Made by a program: the position numbers and the translations under genes. 64,000 nucleotides of DNA from JACRLW01 sp050181465 (GTDB taxonomy: Bacteria; Planctomycetota; UBA1135; UBA2386): contig JBFXDD010000001.1 in assembly GCA_050181465.1 (NCBI GenBank), forward strand, positions 248,001 to 312,000, written 5' to 3'. Of the stretch, positions 7,452 through 18,200 are shown piece after piece (positions within the stretch are counted from its first letter, which is position 1; the number at the start of each line of letters is the position of its first letter). The notes under the pieces are model-generated. The model was not told where the DNA came from and did no database searches. It saw only the letters and a program-made list of their open reading frames with translations.

Positions 7452-9596
7452 TCAGCGTCGACCGGCGACCTTGCGCGAGCTTCCCTTGCTCGGGGTGTCC
7501 CGCTCGGTGCCGGCGGCCGAGTCGCTGCTCACCAGTCGTTCCAGTTGCTCGGCGATCCCGACCTGGAGGCTCGTGAACCCGGCGTAGTGCAGGGTCCGCG
7601 CCGGCACCCCGGCACGGCGAGCGAGCTCGAGCGCCGGCTCGGTCGTCTCGTGTCGATTCCAGTGCAACAAGAGCAAGGCGTCGACGCTGCCGCTCCGCAG
7701 TCGGTCGGCGATCTCGGCGACGAGCTTCTGCGGCGAACTGTAGTTGGCCATCAGCCAATCGCCGTCGAAACCCCACTCGCCGGCGAGTTCGACGAGCCGC
7801 GGATGGTGCCGACGCTGGCGTTCGTTGCCGCCGACGACGAGCAAGTTGGCCTTCCGACCGAGCTTCTTCTCGATCTGCTTGGCGTGCCCGGCAGCACCCC
7901 CGACATCGGCAAGGTCCGCGTCCGACAGCTCGAGCAGCTTCTCGAGGTTGCGAAGTTCATCCTTGGCCAGCTCGGGGAACGCAATCTCGACCTCGAGCAG
8001 CACGCCGTGGGCGTCGCGGAGAGACTGAACGTCCTTGCGAGCGCGTAGCGATCGCGCGATCGCGAGCTGGACCTGCGCCTTCTCGACCTCGCGATCTTCC
8101 ATCTCCTCGTAGAGCGCGACGAGTTCGGAGCGTGCTTCGAGATGATCGAGTGCCTGCCCGATGAAGTCCTCATCGAGGAGGAGCTTCTCGAGGTCCTCGA
8201 ATCGCCCGCGCTGCAACAGCAGATCACGCATGGCATCGAAGGTGTCGCGCGCACCTTGCTTGTCGCCGCGCATGTTGTTCGCCGTCACCATGACACGCAT
8301 CGCCTCGATGCGTTGATCTACGTCGACCGCGATCTCGAGTACCCGCTCTGCGGCGGCGGCGGCCGGCGGCGCCTCGCCGAGGCTGAGGTACTCGAGTGCC
8401 ACGAACAGCAATTGGTCGGGCGTGCTGCCCCGACCGACGTCCACGGCATCGAGGAAGCGCAGCGCCAGCTTGCGATCCCTCGCCTTCAGTTGTTCGTGAA
8501 CGAAGTAGAAGGTCTCGAGGTCAGGCTGAACGACGCCGAGCGTCTCGTCCATCAGGCGAAGGGCCTTGCTGCTCTGCTCGCTGAATCCGCCCGCGAGCAG
8601 CGAGGCGGCCAACAGGAAGTGCGTACGCGTGAGCACGTCACGATCGCGGCCGTTCACGCGACGAAAGCGATCCCGACAGACTTCGAAGCGAGCGACAGCC
8701 GCTTCCCAGTCGTTCTGCTCATAGGCGAACAGGCCGCGCAGGAAGTGCGCCTCCGGAAAGCTGTTCTCGACGAAGTCGCCGCCGAGATCCAGCGCTTCGC
8801 ATGCCGCGTCACGATCGGGACGATCTGCATGGGGCCGCAGATCGTGCACGTCGTGCGCACGCAGACGAGCCAGCGCGAGACCGACGGCGGCCCGACTTCT
8901 CACTGCCGTTTCCTCCCCCGCCAGGGTCAGCGCCTGCTCGAAGCGATTCGCCGCCGCATCGAAGTCGCTGGCAGCCAGCCGTCGGCTCGCGAGCTCGACG
9001 AGATAGCCGGCACGGATTTCAGCGGGCAACTCGTCGAAGCAGGACAGCCGTACGCAACGCTGCAGGATCGTGAGCGTGTTGTCGGCAAGTTCCACTTCGT
9101 CGCGACGCTCCAGGCGCACGAGCAGGTCCGACATCGCCGCATCGACCAGGAGTCGCGCCTCCGGAGAATCGGCCAGAGTTGCGAGGTAGTCGATCGCCTG
9201 GACTGCGACATCGAGGTCGCCACTCCAGAACAGTGTGCGCATGGCCAACGGCAGACACGCTCCGGCGATGCGCGGCTCGGCGAGCAGTTCCGTCATCGCC
9301 GCTCGATCGGTCAGCAGGTCCGCGACCCAGTTGCGTTCTCCGCGACGTTCATGCGCGCGCACCCGGCCGAACAGGTGCCAGCGGCACGCCGCACGATCGC
9401 TCTCCGGCGGGGTCTCGAGATCCACGCCGAGCAGAACCCGGGCATGACCGAGATGAAACCAACTCTCGGCCCGACTCGGCCGCAGAGCGAGCAGGTCGCG
9501 TGCGGCCGATGCGGCTTCGGCCGCGGGGACCTCGCCGCGTTCCGCGAGATGGATCTGACGGGCGACGAGACGATCGAGCGGGCTCTCCCAGGCCAT
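7452..9596 (-). CDS. TPR-repeat protein with C-terminal DUF2325-like domain
   Basis: A 714-residue protein without a signal peptide, so probably cytoplasmic. Residues about 10-570 are alpha-helical with tetratricopeptide-like repeats (for example RAESWFHLGHARVLLG, FPEAHFLRGLFAYEQNDWEAAVARF). The last domain (about 595-690) begins 'ANLLVVGGNERQRRHHPRLVEL' and continues 'VDALLLLHWNRHETTEPALELARRAGVP'. This fits the DUF2325 pattern: a Rossmann-like VVGG motif and a conserved His near 'RHETT'. The family has no assigned activity. The gene is followed by the operon at 5-7 kb with a 269-bp space, so it may be monocistronic. A regulatory or scaffold role is only a guess. Confidence 0.7.
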   Translation of the reverse strand: MAWESPLDRLVARQIHLAERGEVPAAEAASAARDLLALRPSRAESWFHLGHARVLLGVDLETPPESDRAACRWHLFGRVRAHERRGERNWVADLLTDRAAMTELLAEPRIAGACLPLAMRTLFWSGDLDVAVQAIDYLATLADSPEARLLVDAAMSDLLVRLERRDEVELADNTLTILQRCVRLSCFDELPAEIRAGYLVELASRRLAASDFDAAANRFEQALTLAGEETAVRSRAAVGLALARLRAHDVHDLRPHADRPDRDAACEALDLGGDFVENSFPEAHFLRGLFAYEQNDWEAAVARFEVCRDRFRRVNGRDRDVLTRTHFLLAASLLAGGFSEQSSKALRLMDETLGVVQPDLETFYFVHEQLKARDRKLALRFLDAVDVGRGSTPDQLLFVALEYLSLGEAPPAAAAAERVLEIAVDVDQRIEAMRVMVTANNMRGDKQGARDTFDAMRDLLLQRGRFEDLEKLLLDEDFIGQALDHLEARSELVALYEEMEDREVEKAQVQLAIARSLRARKDVQSLRDAHGVLLEVEIAFPELAKDELRNLEKLLELSDADLADVGGAAGHAKQIEKKLGRKANLLVVGGNERQRRHHPRLVELAGEWGFDGDWLMANYSSPQKLVAEIADRLRSGSVDALLLLHWNRHETTEPALELARRAGVPARTLHYAGFTSLQVGIAEQLERLVSSDSAAGTERDTPSKGSSRKVAGRR

Positions 9597-9744
9597 GATG
9601 CGATTTCCAAGCGGTTGGCAGAATTCCTAACCTCGCTCCTATCGGCCGACGGTGGCGTGGTGAACTCCCTCGCGCGGGAGACCGCCATGGCATCGAAGAC
9701 TGCACGGCCAGGAGGCGCCCCCGATCAGCCCCCGGCGACCGTGG

Positions 9745-11448
9745 CTACGGTTCGAGGAGGAGTCCTTCCTGGGCCGCGTCGACGAACGCCACCGGTCCCA
9801 CGACTCGATCGCCGTCATGCCCCTGCACGAGCGCCGCGAACAGCAGATCGCCGGGTTGCACGACCTGGGCGAGAACCTCCGGAACAGCGACCGCCCGCGG
9901 CTCGCCGTCGCTCGTGCACTCCAGTCGCAATCGGCCCAGCGAACAGTCGAGGACTCGCCACAGTCGTGTCGCGCCGGCGAGCGCGGAAGACACCGCCGCG
10001 CGCACGACAGCCGCGTCGGTGAGCAGCAGGGTGGCTGCTTGCAATCGGTCCGCCGCGGCGAGCAGGGTGTCTCGCGTCGCCGGCAGGCGATCGCGCACAT
10101 CGATGGTGTGTTCTGCAACCAACCAGTCGAGGAAGCGAGAGGCCAAGTCGAAGTCGCGCTGGATCGAGGCCGCTCGCTCGGACGGAGCAGCGTCCAGCCA
10201 GCCGGCAAGAAACCAACGTTGCCAATCGCCGGAGTCCAGATACTCGATGCAAAGTCGCGGAACCGGTGCGTCGCGCTGCGCGGCGACGAGTTGAAGCAGC
10301 CGATCCGACCGCACTGCGTCCAGGTCTTGTTCCCAGGCGTACTCCGCAATCAGCGGTTCGAGGTCGCCATCATCGAGCGTCGCGTCGCTCTCCGGCTCTT
10401 CGTCGCCGTCTTCGATGCTCTCGCCGAGCATGCGCTCGACGTCGGCGAAGATCGCATCGAGACCCTCGGCAGAACCGAGGCCCTCTTCGATCCGACGTGC
10501 GAGTCGCTGACCGAGATGCTCGCCGACGCGCTCCTCGAATCGCCGCGGCGCCGTGTCGGCCGCACGCGGTGCCGGCGCCGGCATGGGCTTGTTCCCCCCG
10601 CCGGCGGCGATCACGTTGCGCATACGCACGATGAGTTCGCGCGCACGATCGAGATCGACATCGGTGTCGTAGGCCAGACTGTCCAGCACTTCGCTCACCA
10701 CACTCCCCGCGTTCTCACCCGCCGACACCAGCGCGGCGCTGATGGAGGTCGCCGAGTAGTCGTCATCGACTTCCGCGGCATCCAATGCCGTCTGAAGCTC
10801 CGCCTCCAGGCGCTCGAGCGGGAGTTCCTCCGCGTCACCCTCGGACAGCTCCGAGCTCGCGGAGAAGGCCGCCCACTGACGAAACACCACGTGCTCGATC
10901 TCCGCCTGATCGAGTCTGCGCCCCAACTCCAAGCGCTTCGCGTCACGCTGGAACGCCAGCGCGAGTTGTGGTGAGCGCGGCAACAACGCCACCGCGTCGG
11001 ACGGCTCGAAACTGCCGTCGCTGCGTGGGAACAATCGTCCGACGAGCACATCGCCCGCGCCGAGCCGCGACGATCCGACGACCAACTGCAAGGCTTCGTT
11101 GCCCTCCAAGTCGCGGACCACGCATTCCGAACCGGCGTTCTCGACCAGGAAGACTCCCACCCGGCTCTCGAACAACATTCGATCCTCGGATGGATCCCCG
11201 AAGGTCTCGAGCAGGCTGTTGCCGAGGACTTCGCTCTGTCGATCGATCACGAACCACTCAGCGAACCGCAGGGCTGCAGCATCCATCGCCAGCCGCGACT
11301 TCGGATCGACGTAGTTGGGACGATCCGCGCCGAAGAACTCGCGGCGGGCTCGCGCCAGCTCGGCCGTCAGTCCACGGTCGCTTTGGGCGCGGTCGAGCAA
11401 CTTGGAAACACGGCGGGCGGCCGCAGCGGCGGTGGAATTCTCGGGCAC
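9745..11448 (-). CDS. Hypothetical protein, acidic, two segments
   Basis: A 567-residue protein when read from the GTG at 11448 (VPENSTAAAAARRV); an ATG at 11544 would add 32 residues and overlap the divergent gene. I recognise no family. The N-terminal half (to about 190) reads like a globular alpha/beta domain, with 'ADRPNYVDPKSRLAMDAAALRFAEWFVIDRQS' and 'LLETFGDPSEDRMLFESRVGVF'. The middle is acidic and low in complexity (ESIEDGDEEPESDATLDDGDLEP). The rest is helical. No signal peptide or membrane segment is seen. Its neighbour downstream is the TPR-DUF2325 gene on the same strand, with 148 bp between them. Confidence 0.6.
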   Translation of the reverse strand: MPENSTAAAAARRVSKLLDRAQSDRGLTAELARARREFFGADRPNYVDPKSRLAMDAAALRFAEWFVIDRQSEVLGNSLLETFGDPSEDRMLFESRVGVFLVENAGSECVVRDLEGNEALQLVVGSSRLGAGDVLVGRLFPRSDGSFEPSDAVALLPRSPQLALAFQRDAKRLELGRRLDQAEIEHVVFRQWAAFSASSELSEGDAEELPLERLEAELQTALDAAEVDDDYSATSISAALVSAGENAGSVVSEVLDSLAYDTDVDLDRARELIVRMRNVIAAGGGNKPMPAPAPRAADTAPRRFEERVGEHLGQRLARRIEEGLGSAEGLDAIFADVERMLGESIEDGDEEPESDATLDDGDLEPLIAEYAWEQDLDAVRSDRLLQLVAAQRDAPVPRLCIEYLDSGDWQRWFLAGWLDAAPSERAASIQRDFDLASRFLDWLVAEHTIDVRDRLPATRDTLLAAADRLQAATLLLTDAAVVRAAVSSALAGATRLWRVLDCSLGRLRLECTSDGEPRAVAVPEVLAQVVQPGDLLFAALVQGHDGDRVVGPVAFVDAAQEGLLLEP

Positions 11449-11542
11449 GGGCTCTTGGCTTCGAGGTGAACTTCGACGACGCAGGATAGCATCCGCGCCG
11501 GTGCCGTCCGCGGGATCCTCAGCGCCCGGCCACCGAAAGCCC

Positions 11543-12268
11543 ATGCTCTCCGCGTCTCTGCAGTCCGTGCCGGCAGCCGCCCCGCTGCCACTCTTCGACT
11601 ACACCATGCTGGCGATCGTCGCGGTGTTCGCGATCCTCGGCCTGGTGAAGGGAATGGCTTGGCAGCTCAGCCGGCTCCTGATCCTCGTGGCCGGCTACGC
11701 GACCGCCATCGCGTTTGCCGGACGCCTCGCCCCCATCTTCGATCGCTGGATCCCCCTCGACGTCGATCCGGAGTTGTCCACTCACGCCGCGCGCTTCACC
11801 CTCTTCCTCGTCACCATCGTGGCACTCGGGGTGCTGGCGTGGTTCGTCCACCGCCCGAAGGCACCGCTCCTGTTGACCCCGAAGAGTCGACTCCTCGGCG
11901 GTGTGTTCGGCATCGCGGCCGGCGCGCTGGTCGCGCTCGCGATCCTCACCGCGATCGGAATGTTCCTGCCTGGGCGAAAGGTCGCCCTCGCCGCAGAGCG
12001 CTCGACCAGCGTGAGAGTGTCACGTCAGGCCATGGACGCCGTCGCTACCGTCCTTCCCGACAACCTCCGGAACTCGCTGGAGTACTGGCAACTACTGCTC
12101 GGGAACACCACCGAGGACGGCGTCGCTCCCCCCGCCGACGACCCGACGGAACCCTTCGATCCGGATCACGATCCCGGCGGCGAACCCGTCGACGGCACCT
12201 TCCGACCGAGTGACGGCACGGAGCAAACGCCTTCGCCGCACAAGCGCATCGACCCGAAGCGCCGTTGA
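11543..12268 (+). CDS. CvpA family membrane protein
   Basis: A 241-residue protein. Four hydrophobic segments lie in the first 150 residues (about 17-39, 43-62, 84-102, 120-145). The phrase 'DYTMLAIVAVFAILGLVKGMAWQ' is the opening seen in CvpA/colicin V production family proteins. The cytoplasmic or periplasmic tail is rich in Pro, Asp and Thr (DDPTEPFDPDHDPGGEP). The start at ATG 11543 directly precedes the hydrophobic region; the frame is open further upstream but overlaps the divergent gene. The family is linked to envelope functions, but the exact role here is unknown. It lies 40 bp before the TPP riboswitch and is probably a separate transcript. Confidence 0.72.
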   Translation: MLSASLQSVPAAAPLPLFDYTMLAIVAVFAILGLVKGMAWQLSRLLILVAGYATAIAFAGRLAPIFDRWIPLDVDPELSTHAARFTLFLVTIVALGVLAWFVHRPKAPLLLTPKSRLLGGVFGIAAGALVALAILTAIGMFLPGRKVALAAERSTSVRVSRQAMDAVATVLPDNLRNSLEYWQLLLGNTTEDGVAPPADDPTEPFDPDHDPGGEPVDGTFRPSDGTEQTPSPHKRIDPKRR

Positions 12269-12308
12269 CACTCTCGCATTCCTGACGCGATCGGCCTACC
12301 TTTCGCCC

Positions 12309-12391
12309 CGACCTTCCTGGGGGCGCGTGCCCTTGCACGCTGAGACGTACCCCTCGAACCTGATCCGGTTCGCACCGGCGTAGGAAAGGAA
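12309..12391 (+). promoter_or_regulatory. TPP riboswitch (THI element)
   Basis: The conserved parts of the thiamine pyrophosphate aptamer are present in order: CTGAGA at 12340-12345, GAACCTGATC at about 12356-12365, then CGTAGGAAA. The closing helix P1 pairs ACCTTCCT (about 12311-12318) with AGGAAAGG (12382-12389). That 3' strand is also the thiC ribosome binding site, seven bases before the ATG. Ligand binding should therefore block translation initiation, and no separate terminator hairpin is seen. Confidence 0.95.
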
Positions 12392-12397
12392 TCGTCC

Positions 12398-14043
<1,646 letters not shown>

Positions 14044-14047
<4 letters not shown>

Positions 14048-15063
14048 CGACGGCGGCGGCGAACGTGCCACGCATCGTCGTCGTCAGCCTGAACTGGAAC
14101 GCCAAAGAGGACACGCTCGCGCTCCTCCGATCGATCACGCCGCAGCTCGAGCCCGGCGAGGTAGTGATCGTCGTCGACAACGCCTCGGCCGATGCTTCTC
14201 GCGAGGTCATCGCAGACGAGTTTCCGAAGGTCGAGGTCGTCGCCAACGAACGAAACCTCGGCTTCGCGGGTGGTTGCAATGCCGGGATGGAGCGCGCTCG
14301 AGCGCACTCTCCCGATTGGATTCTCGTCCTCAACAACGACACCGACCCGCCGCCGGGATTCCTGGGCGAGTTGCGAGCGGCCGCGACGGCTCACGGCGAT
14401 CGCTTCGCAGCAATGCAACCCTTGCTCGTTCGTGCGAGCGATCCGCTGCGGGTCGACACGGCGGGCGTCCTTCTTCCCAAGGTTCCGGGTGCGCGCGACC
14501 TCGGCGCGAATCGCCCCGTCGGCAGCGTGGGACTCAGGCCGCGTGAGATCTTCGGCGCCAACGGCGCCGCCTTGCTGCTCCGCGCCGACGAAGCGGAGCG
14601 ATTGCGCGGATTCGACGACACCTTGTTCATCCTCTTCGAAGACGTCGAACTCGCGCTTCGCCTTCGGGCCGCCGGCCAGCGGGCACTGCTGCTTCCTCAC
14701 ATCCAACTGCCCCATCGCCGCGGTATCTCCGGCGCGAGCACGCCGCGGGATCGACAGTCAGCACGCCGTCGCCGAGCTTGGTTGCAGCGCAACATCGTCG
14801 CGCTCGCGATCCGCGCATGGCCGGCGAGCACGTTGCTTTGGTGTGCACCGATACTGCTGATGCGAACGATCCTCGCATGGTGGTGGTCGCGGCCGTTCCC
14901 CGACATCCGCTGCGCGCCGCTCTGGCGCGACGGATGGCGACGTCGTTCAGCGTTGAGGCGAGGACTTCGCTCGCACGGCGCCGATGCCTGGTTCGGCTGC
15001 GATCCCCTCGCGAAGGGCTCGAACACGCGGCTCGACGATCCGCGCGAACTCGGCGAGTTCTGA
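14044..15063 (+). CDS. Family 2 glycosyltransferase (rhamnosyltransferase-like)
   Basis: A 339-residue glycosyltransferase with a GT-A fold. It begins 'RIVVVSLNWNAKEDTLALL', has 'VVDNASADAS' for nucleotide-sugar binding, the DXD-type 'LVLNNDTDPPPGF', and the later 'FGANGAALLLRADEAERLRGFDD' with 'FEDVELALRLR'. This layout is common to rhamnosyltransferase-like cell-surface enzymes. Near the C-terminus a hydrophobic stretch (ASTLLWCAPILLMRTILAWWW) suggests membrane attachment. Its ATG overlaps the thiC stop, so it should be translationally coupled to thiC and fall under the TPP riboswitch. Its last 117 bp overlap the 3' end of the convergent sulfotransferase gene. The sugar and acceptor are unknown. 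Confidence 0.92.
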
Positions 15064-15912
15064 GTCGCCTCGCCATGCATCGGCCCTCGAGGCGGTGATC
15101 CGCCCCGCGGCGGCAGCAACCGCTTCTGAGGACACCGACAGGCCACAGAACTCCGCCAACTGCGAGACGTGCGCAGCCGGGTCGCGAACCAGATCCTCGT
15201 AGGCGAACTCCATGCTGATCGTGGGTCTGGCTGCAACTTCGCGGCGAGCGCGAACGAAGTATTCCTCCCAGAGATCGAAGGCCCCGGCAAGCGACGACAA
15301 TCGAGGGGAGTCCCCGAAGCCGGCTCGCTTCGGCAACCAGTTCAGCAACGGACGGTTCCGCTCGAATCGCTGCTCACTGAGCTCCAAATGTCGCCGATGC
15401 CGCACGCACAAACTCTGTGCGACCGCGACCCCATGTCGATGGACGTGGATGATTCGCGCCTCGGGGAACACCCTGAGCCAGAACGGCAACGTGAAGGTGC
15501 TGCGTGGGTCCTTGAAACCGAATCGGCAGGCGCCGTCGCCGATGCGACGACCACGCATCCACGCCATCCGCCCCAGGTACGCCATCGATCGCGGTGAGCC
15601 GACCGAACGCCGCAGGTGCTCGACTGCCAGCGCCGACTGCCTGGAATCCAAGATGAGCCGATCGACTGCGGTCGGGTTGTCCCACCGCGCTCCACATTGG
15701 GCGAGCAGCCACTCGTTCAGCCGCTGGAAGAACAGCGACTCGTGATTGTCGTCGAGTCGGGCACCCTGAAAGACCCCGAGATCGTCGAGCACCCGGGCGA
15801 CCGCACTCGTTCCGGAGCGATGCGCGCCGATGACCAAGATCGGCGCCTTCGTCACCACCGGAGATGGTCGGGGTTCCGACTGCCGGGTATCGCGATCCGT
15901 CGGGCTGCTCAT
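14947..15912 (-). CDS. Sulfotransferase family protein
   Basis: A 321-residue protein with the PAPS-binding P-loop 'VIGAHRSGTSAVARVL' (GAHRSGTS at 29-36) and the second conserved region 'FGFKDPRSTFTLPFWLRVFPEARIIHVHRHG', matching the sulfotransferase 3'-phosphate-binding motif. Such enzymes transfer sulfate to carbohydrates or other acceptors, and the target here is not visible. There is no membrane segment. The 3' end overlaps the convergent glycosyltransferase gene by 117 bp. Both coding frames look real, because each C-terminus lies inside the overlap. A joint role in sulfated surface polysaccharide is plausible but inferred from proximity. Confidence 0.88.
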   Translation of the reverse strand: MSSPTDRDTRQSEPRPSPVVTKAPILVIGAHRSGTSAVARVLDDLGVFQGARLDDNHESLFFQRLNEWLLAQCGARWDNPTAVDRLILDSRQSALAVEHLRRSVGSPRSMAYLGRMAWMRGRRIGDGACRFGFKDPRSTFTLPFWLRVFPEARIIHVHRHGVAVAQSLCVRHRRHLELSEQRFERNRPLLNWLPKRAGFGDSPRLSSLAGAFDLWEEYFVRARREVAARPTISMEFAYEDLVRDPAAHVSQLAEFCGLSVSSEAVAAAAGRITASRADAWRGDSELAEFARIVEPRVRALREGIAAEPGIGAVRAKSSPQR

Positions 15913-15976
15913 CGAGGCGCGTCGATTCTTTCGGCCAGAGTCGCCGGCGGCTGGATCGATTCTCGGCCGATCCGGC

Positions 15977-16645
15977 TCAACGTCGCGGCTCCCGAGCCGC
16001 CGCAGGAATCAGGATGCGCAGACGGTCGCGATCCCAGCACTCCACCGAGGCCCCCATCGCCGACAGCACGCCCTCGGAATGAGCCCTCGCCGCAGACATC
16101 GCGACCGGGAAGGGGAGATAGCCTGGATCGGTCCGCAACCAGAGATCGAGCGCCACGTTCGCCTTCTCTTGGGTGCAGAGGTCCACGGTCAGCTCGCCTT
16201 CGAATCCCGCCTGAACTTCCAGCGCAATGCAGCGGAGGACCTCGATCAGTCCCCGTGTCATCGTGCGCACATCGACCCGCCGCGGCGAGTCCTTCGAGGA
16301 ATGTGCGATCTCGAGTCGCATTCCACGCTCGCGCAGCGGCACTCGGCACACCTCACGCATGCGCATCAAGAGCAGCCCGGCTTGCTCGCTCCGCGGAGGA
16401 TCATTCTCCAGCGGGCCAAGATGACGAAGAACGTCGAGAGCCTGCTCGGCGCGCTGGCACGCTTCGAGAATGGTCTCGCGCTGCCGGGCCGTCTGCCGAC
16501 CGGCGCCGAGGACGTGAGCGATTCCCTGCACCGCGAACAGCGAGTTGCCGAGCGAGTGGATCACTCCCGGCATCACGAAGTCGAGGAGCAACGCGTCCGC
16601 GCCACAGGAACCGAGAACGGGAGTGACGGGGGCGAGCGGCTCCAT
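15977..16645 (-). CDS. Histidine-kinase-like (DHp) protein with degenerate ATPase region
   Basis: A 222-residue protein starting 5 bp after the htrA stop. Residues 24-75 resemble a histidine-kinase dimerisation helix, with 'VIHSLGNSLFAVQG' (candidate phospho-His H30, followed by N34) and a long helical stretch. The C-terminal 120 residues have the strand/helix order of a kinase ATPase domain (MRLEIAHSS, RTMTRGLIEVLRCIALEVQAG, VALDLWLRTDP, AHSEGVLSAMGASVECW). The usual N-box asparagine and the DxGxG/GxG glycine motifs are not visible. It may be an inactive kinase or a ChpT-like phosphotransfer protein. The start is placed at MEPLAPV; the frame is open further into htrA. Confidence 0.6.
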   Translation of the reverse strand: MEPLAPVTPVLGSCGADALLLDFVMPGVIHSLGNSLFAVQGIAHVLGAGRQTARQRETILEACQRAEQALDVLRHLGPLENDPPRSEQAGLLLMRMREVCRVPLRERGMRLEIAHSSKDSPRRVDVRTMTRGLIEVLRCIALEVQAGFEGELTVDLCTQEKANVALDLWLRTDPGYLPFPVAMSAARAHSEGVLSAMGASVECWDRDRLRILIPAAAREPRR

Positions 16646-16650
16646 GCGAT

Positions 16651-17733
16651 TCACTGCGGCGAGGGGAGAGAGGACGAGCGGAGTTCCCCGAGCGCGACGA
16701 GAACCGGTCCCATTCGGGTCCCGTCGCGAATGAGTTCCAGGCGGACTTCGTGGCCAGGCGGAGTCCATGTGACGCGGTCGTGGAATTCGTTCGCGCTGGC
16801 GAAAGGTTGGTCGTTCAGACTGACGATTCGGTCGCCGGCGCGGATTCCTGCAGTCGCAGCAGGCATGCCTTCACGCACGCGGGTGACGAGCACGGCGACC
16901 CCGTTGCGATCCCGCTCGGCCTCGCGAAAGCCGATCCCCATGTGCGCGCGGCGAACTCGACCGGCGTCGCGTTCCATCGCGAAGAGCACGTTTCGGACCG
17001 TGCGAACTCCGATGGCGAAGCCGAGTCCCTCGGCATCGATCGCAGCGCGGGTGATGACTCCGATGACCTGACCGCGGCCGTCGAACACCGGGCTCCCGGA
17101 GTTGCCGGGATTCACCGGCCCGGACACCTGCAAGTACTCGTTGGTCACCCCGAGCCCATCATGCTGAAGATGGCGCCCGACGAATCCGACCACTCCCGCG
17201 CAAACCGTATTGTGGAAACTGGCGGGATTGCCGAGCGTGAACACCCAGTCGCCTTGCCGCACGTCTTCCCCGCCGCTGAAGTCGGCCGCCACCAGATTGG
17301 GGGGCGCATCTTCGATGCGGAGTACCGCGAGATCGGTGCTCGGGTCGTCGCCGACGACACTGGCAGCGCGGACGACTTCATCCGCGAGCACGATCTCGAT
17401 GCGCCGGGCACCGGCGACCACATGATGCGCGGTCAGAACCAATCCGGCCGCGTCCTGAATGACGCCGGTGCCGTGGCGCAGGTGATCCTCGACGCGAGCA
17501 TCCGTGGTCGGCGAGATCCCATCCGCAGCACTCGGCTTCGCCCATGCGCGAACGCCGACGACACTGTCGCGCACTGCAGCGACCAAGGGCGCGAAACTCG
17601 GCGGCGACAAATCCCGGCGCGGTTCATCGGTCGAATCTCCCCCGCGAAGGAAGAATCCGGCGACGACGCCCAGACCGAGGCAAACCGGCCCGAGCGCCAG
17701 GGCCGGAATCCAGGGAGACCACGCCGTGCGCAC
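16651..17733 (-). CDS. HtrA/Deg family serine protease with one PDZ domain
   Basis: A 360-residue envelope protease. An N-terminal membrane anchor (about 8-29) is followed by a trypsin-like domain with the triad H104 (TAHHVV), D134 (STDLAVLRI) and S212 (GNSGSP). A single PDZ domain follows at about 255-350 (GMPAATAGIRAGDRIVSLNDQP), as in DegS-type members. The start is a GTG with an AGGAT ribosome site. The palindromic repeat at 17747-17924 ends 13 nt before that start, so the transcript leader is largely repeat sequence. The kinase-like gene follows after 5 bp, suggesting an envelope-stress pair. Confidence 0.93.
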   Translation of the reverse strand: MRTAWSPWIPALALGPVCLGLGVVAGFFLRGGDSTDEPRRDLSPPSFAPLVAAVRDSVVGVRAWAKPSAADGISPTTDARVEDHLRHGTGVIQDAAGLVLTAHHVVAGARRIEIVLADEVVRAASVVGDDPSTDLAVLRIEDAPPNLVAADFSGGEDVRQGDWVFTLGNPASFHNTVCAGVVGFVGRHLQHDGLGVTNEYLQVSGPVNPGNSGSPVFDGRGQVIGVITRAAIDAEGLGFAIGVRTVRNVLFAMERDAGRVRRAHMGIGFREAERDRNGVAVLVTRVREGMPAATAGIRAGDRIVSLNDQPFASANEFHDRVTWTPPGHEVRLELIRDGTRMGPVLVALGELRSSSLPSPQ

Positions 17734-17746
17734 GGCTCTGAATCCT

Positions 17747-17924
17747 AGCCCGAACGACTCGGGAACGCCTGCTGCGATCGCCGCAAATCGCGCCCGGCGG
17801 CGTCGCTACGTCGGTTCCTCCCTGGCAGCGTAGCTACAGCTACGCTTCGGTCGTCGACCGACGCAGCTCCTTGCCGGACATCGACCGGCGGCGATCTCGC
17901 GACGACGTCGACGAAGATTCCGGG
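17747..17924 (-). repeat. Palindromic intergenic repeat, copy in the htrA leader
   Basis: Read leftward, this 178-bp copy has the same plan as the one at 1420-1598: GCCCGGAATC then TTCGTCGACGTC at the left, the 9-bp AGCGTAGCT/AGCTACGCT hairpin in the centre, and a degraded right end (GCGTTCCCGAG then TTCGGGCT). It also has TCGGT-N5-ACCGA on the left arm. The closing pair beside the hairpin has one mismatch here. It is oriented with its right end toward htrA, 13 nt before the GTG. Confidence 0.88.
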
Positions 17925-18200
17925 CCGGACGACCCTGCTCCGCTGCGCCAATGGGCAGCTCCGCCGCGAGCGCCGCGACCTCTCGCGGCTTGGCGCCGAC
18001 ATCCTCGGCGCCCCGCCCCGCGCCGCGCCGGCGGCCTGGGGAGGGGAAAGAGTGAGACTCGACCCAACCCCGGTCGCATCGGGGGGTGCGCACGATCCGC
18101 ATCACCGCGGGACGCATCCGGCCCTCCCTGTCCAGCTTTGACTCATCTTCCGCAATGCCTCGGTCGATGACGTCCACGACCACGACGACCGGACACCACG

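Noticed and set aside
8142..10022. Rightward 626-residue open frame opposite the TPR-DUF2325 gene
   Set aside because: It is antisense to a protein with clear repeat and domain motifs and has the Arg/Glu/Gln-rich composition typical of GC-rich shadow frames.
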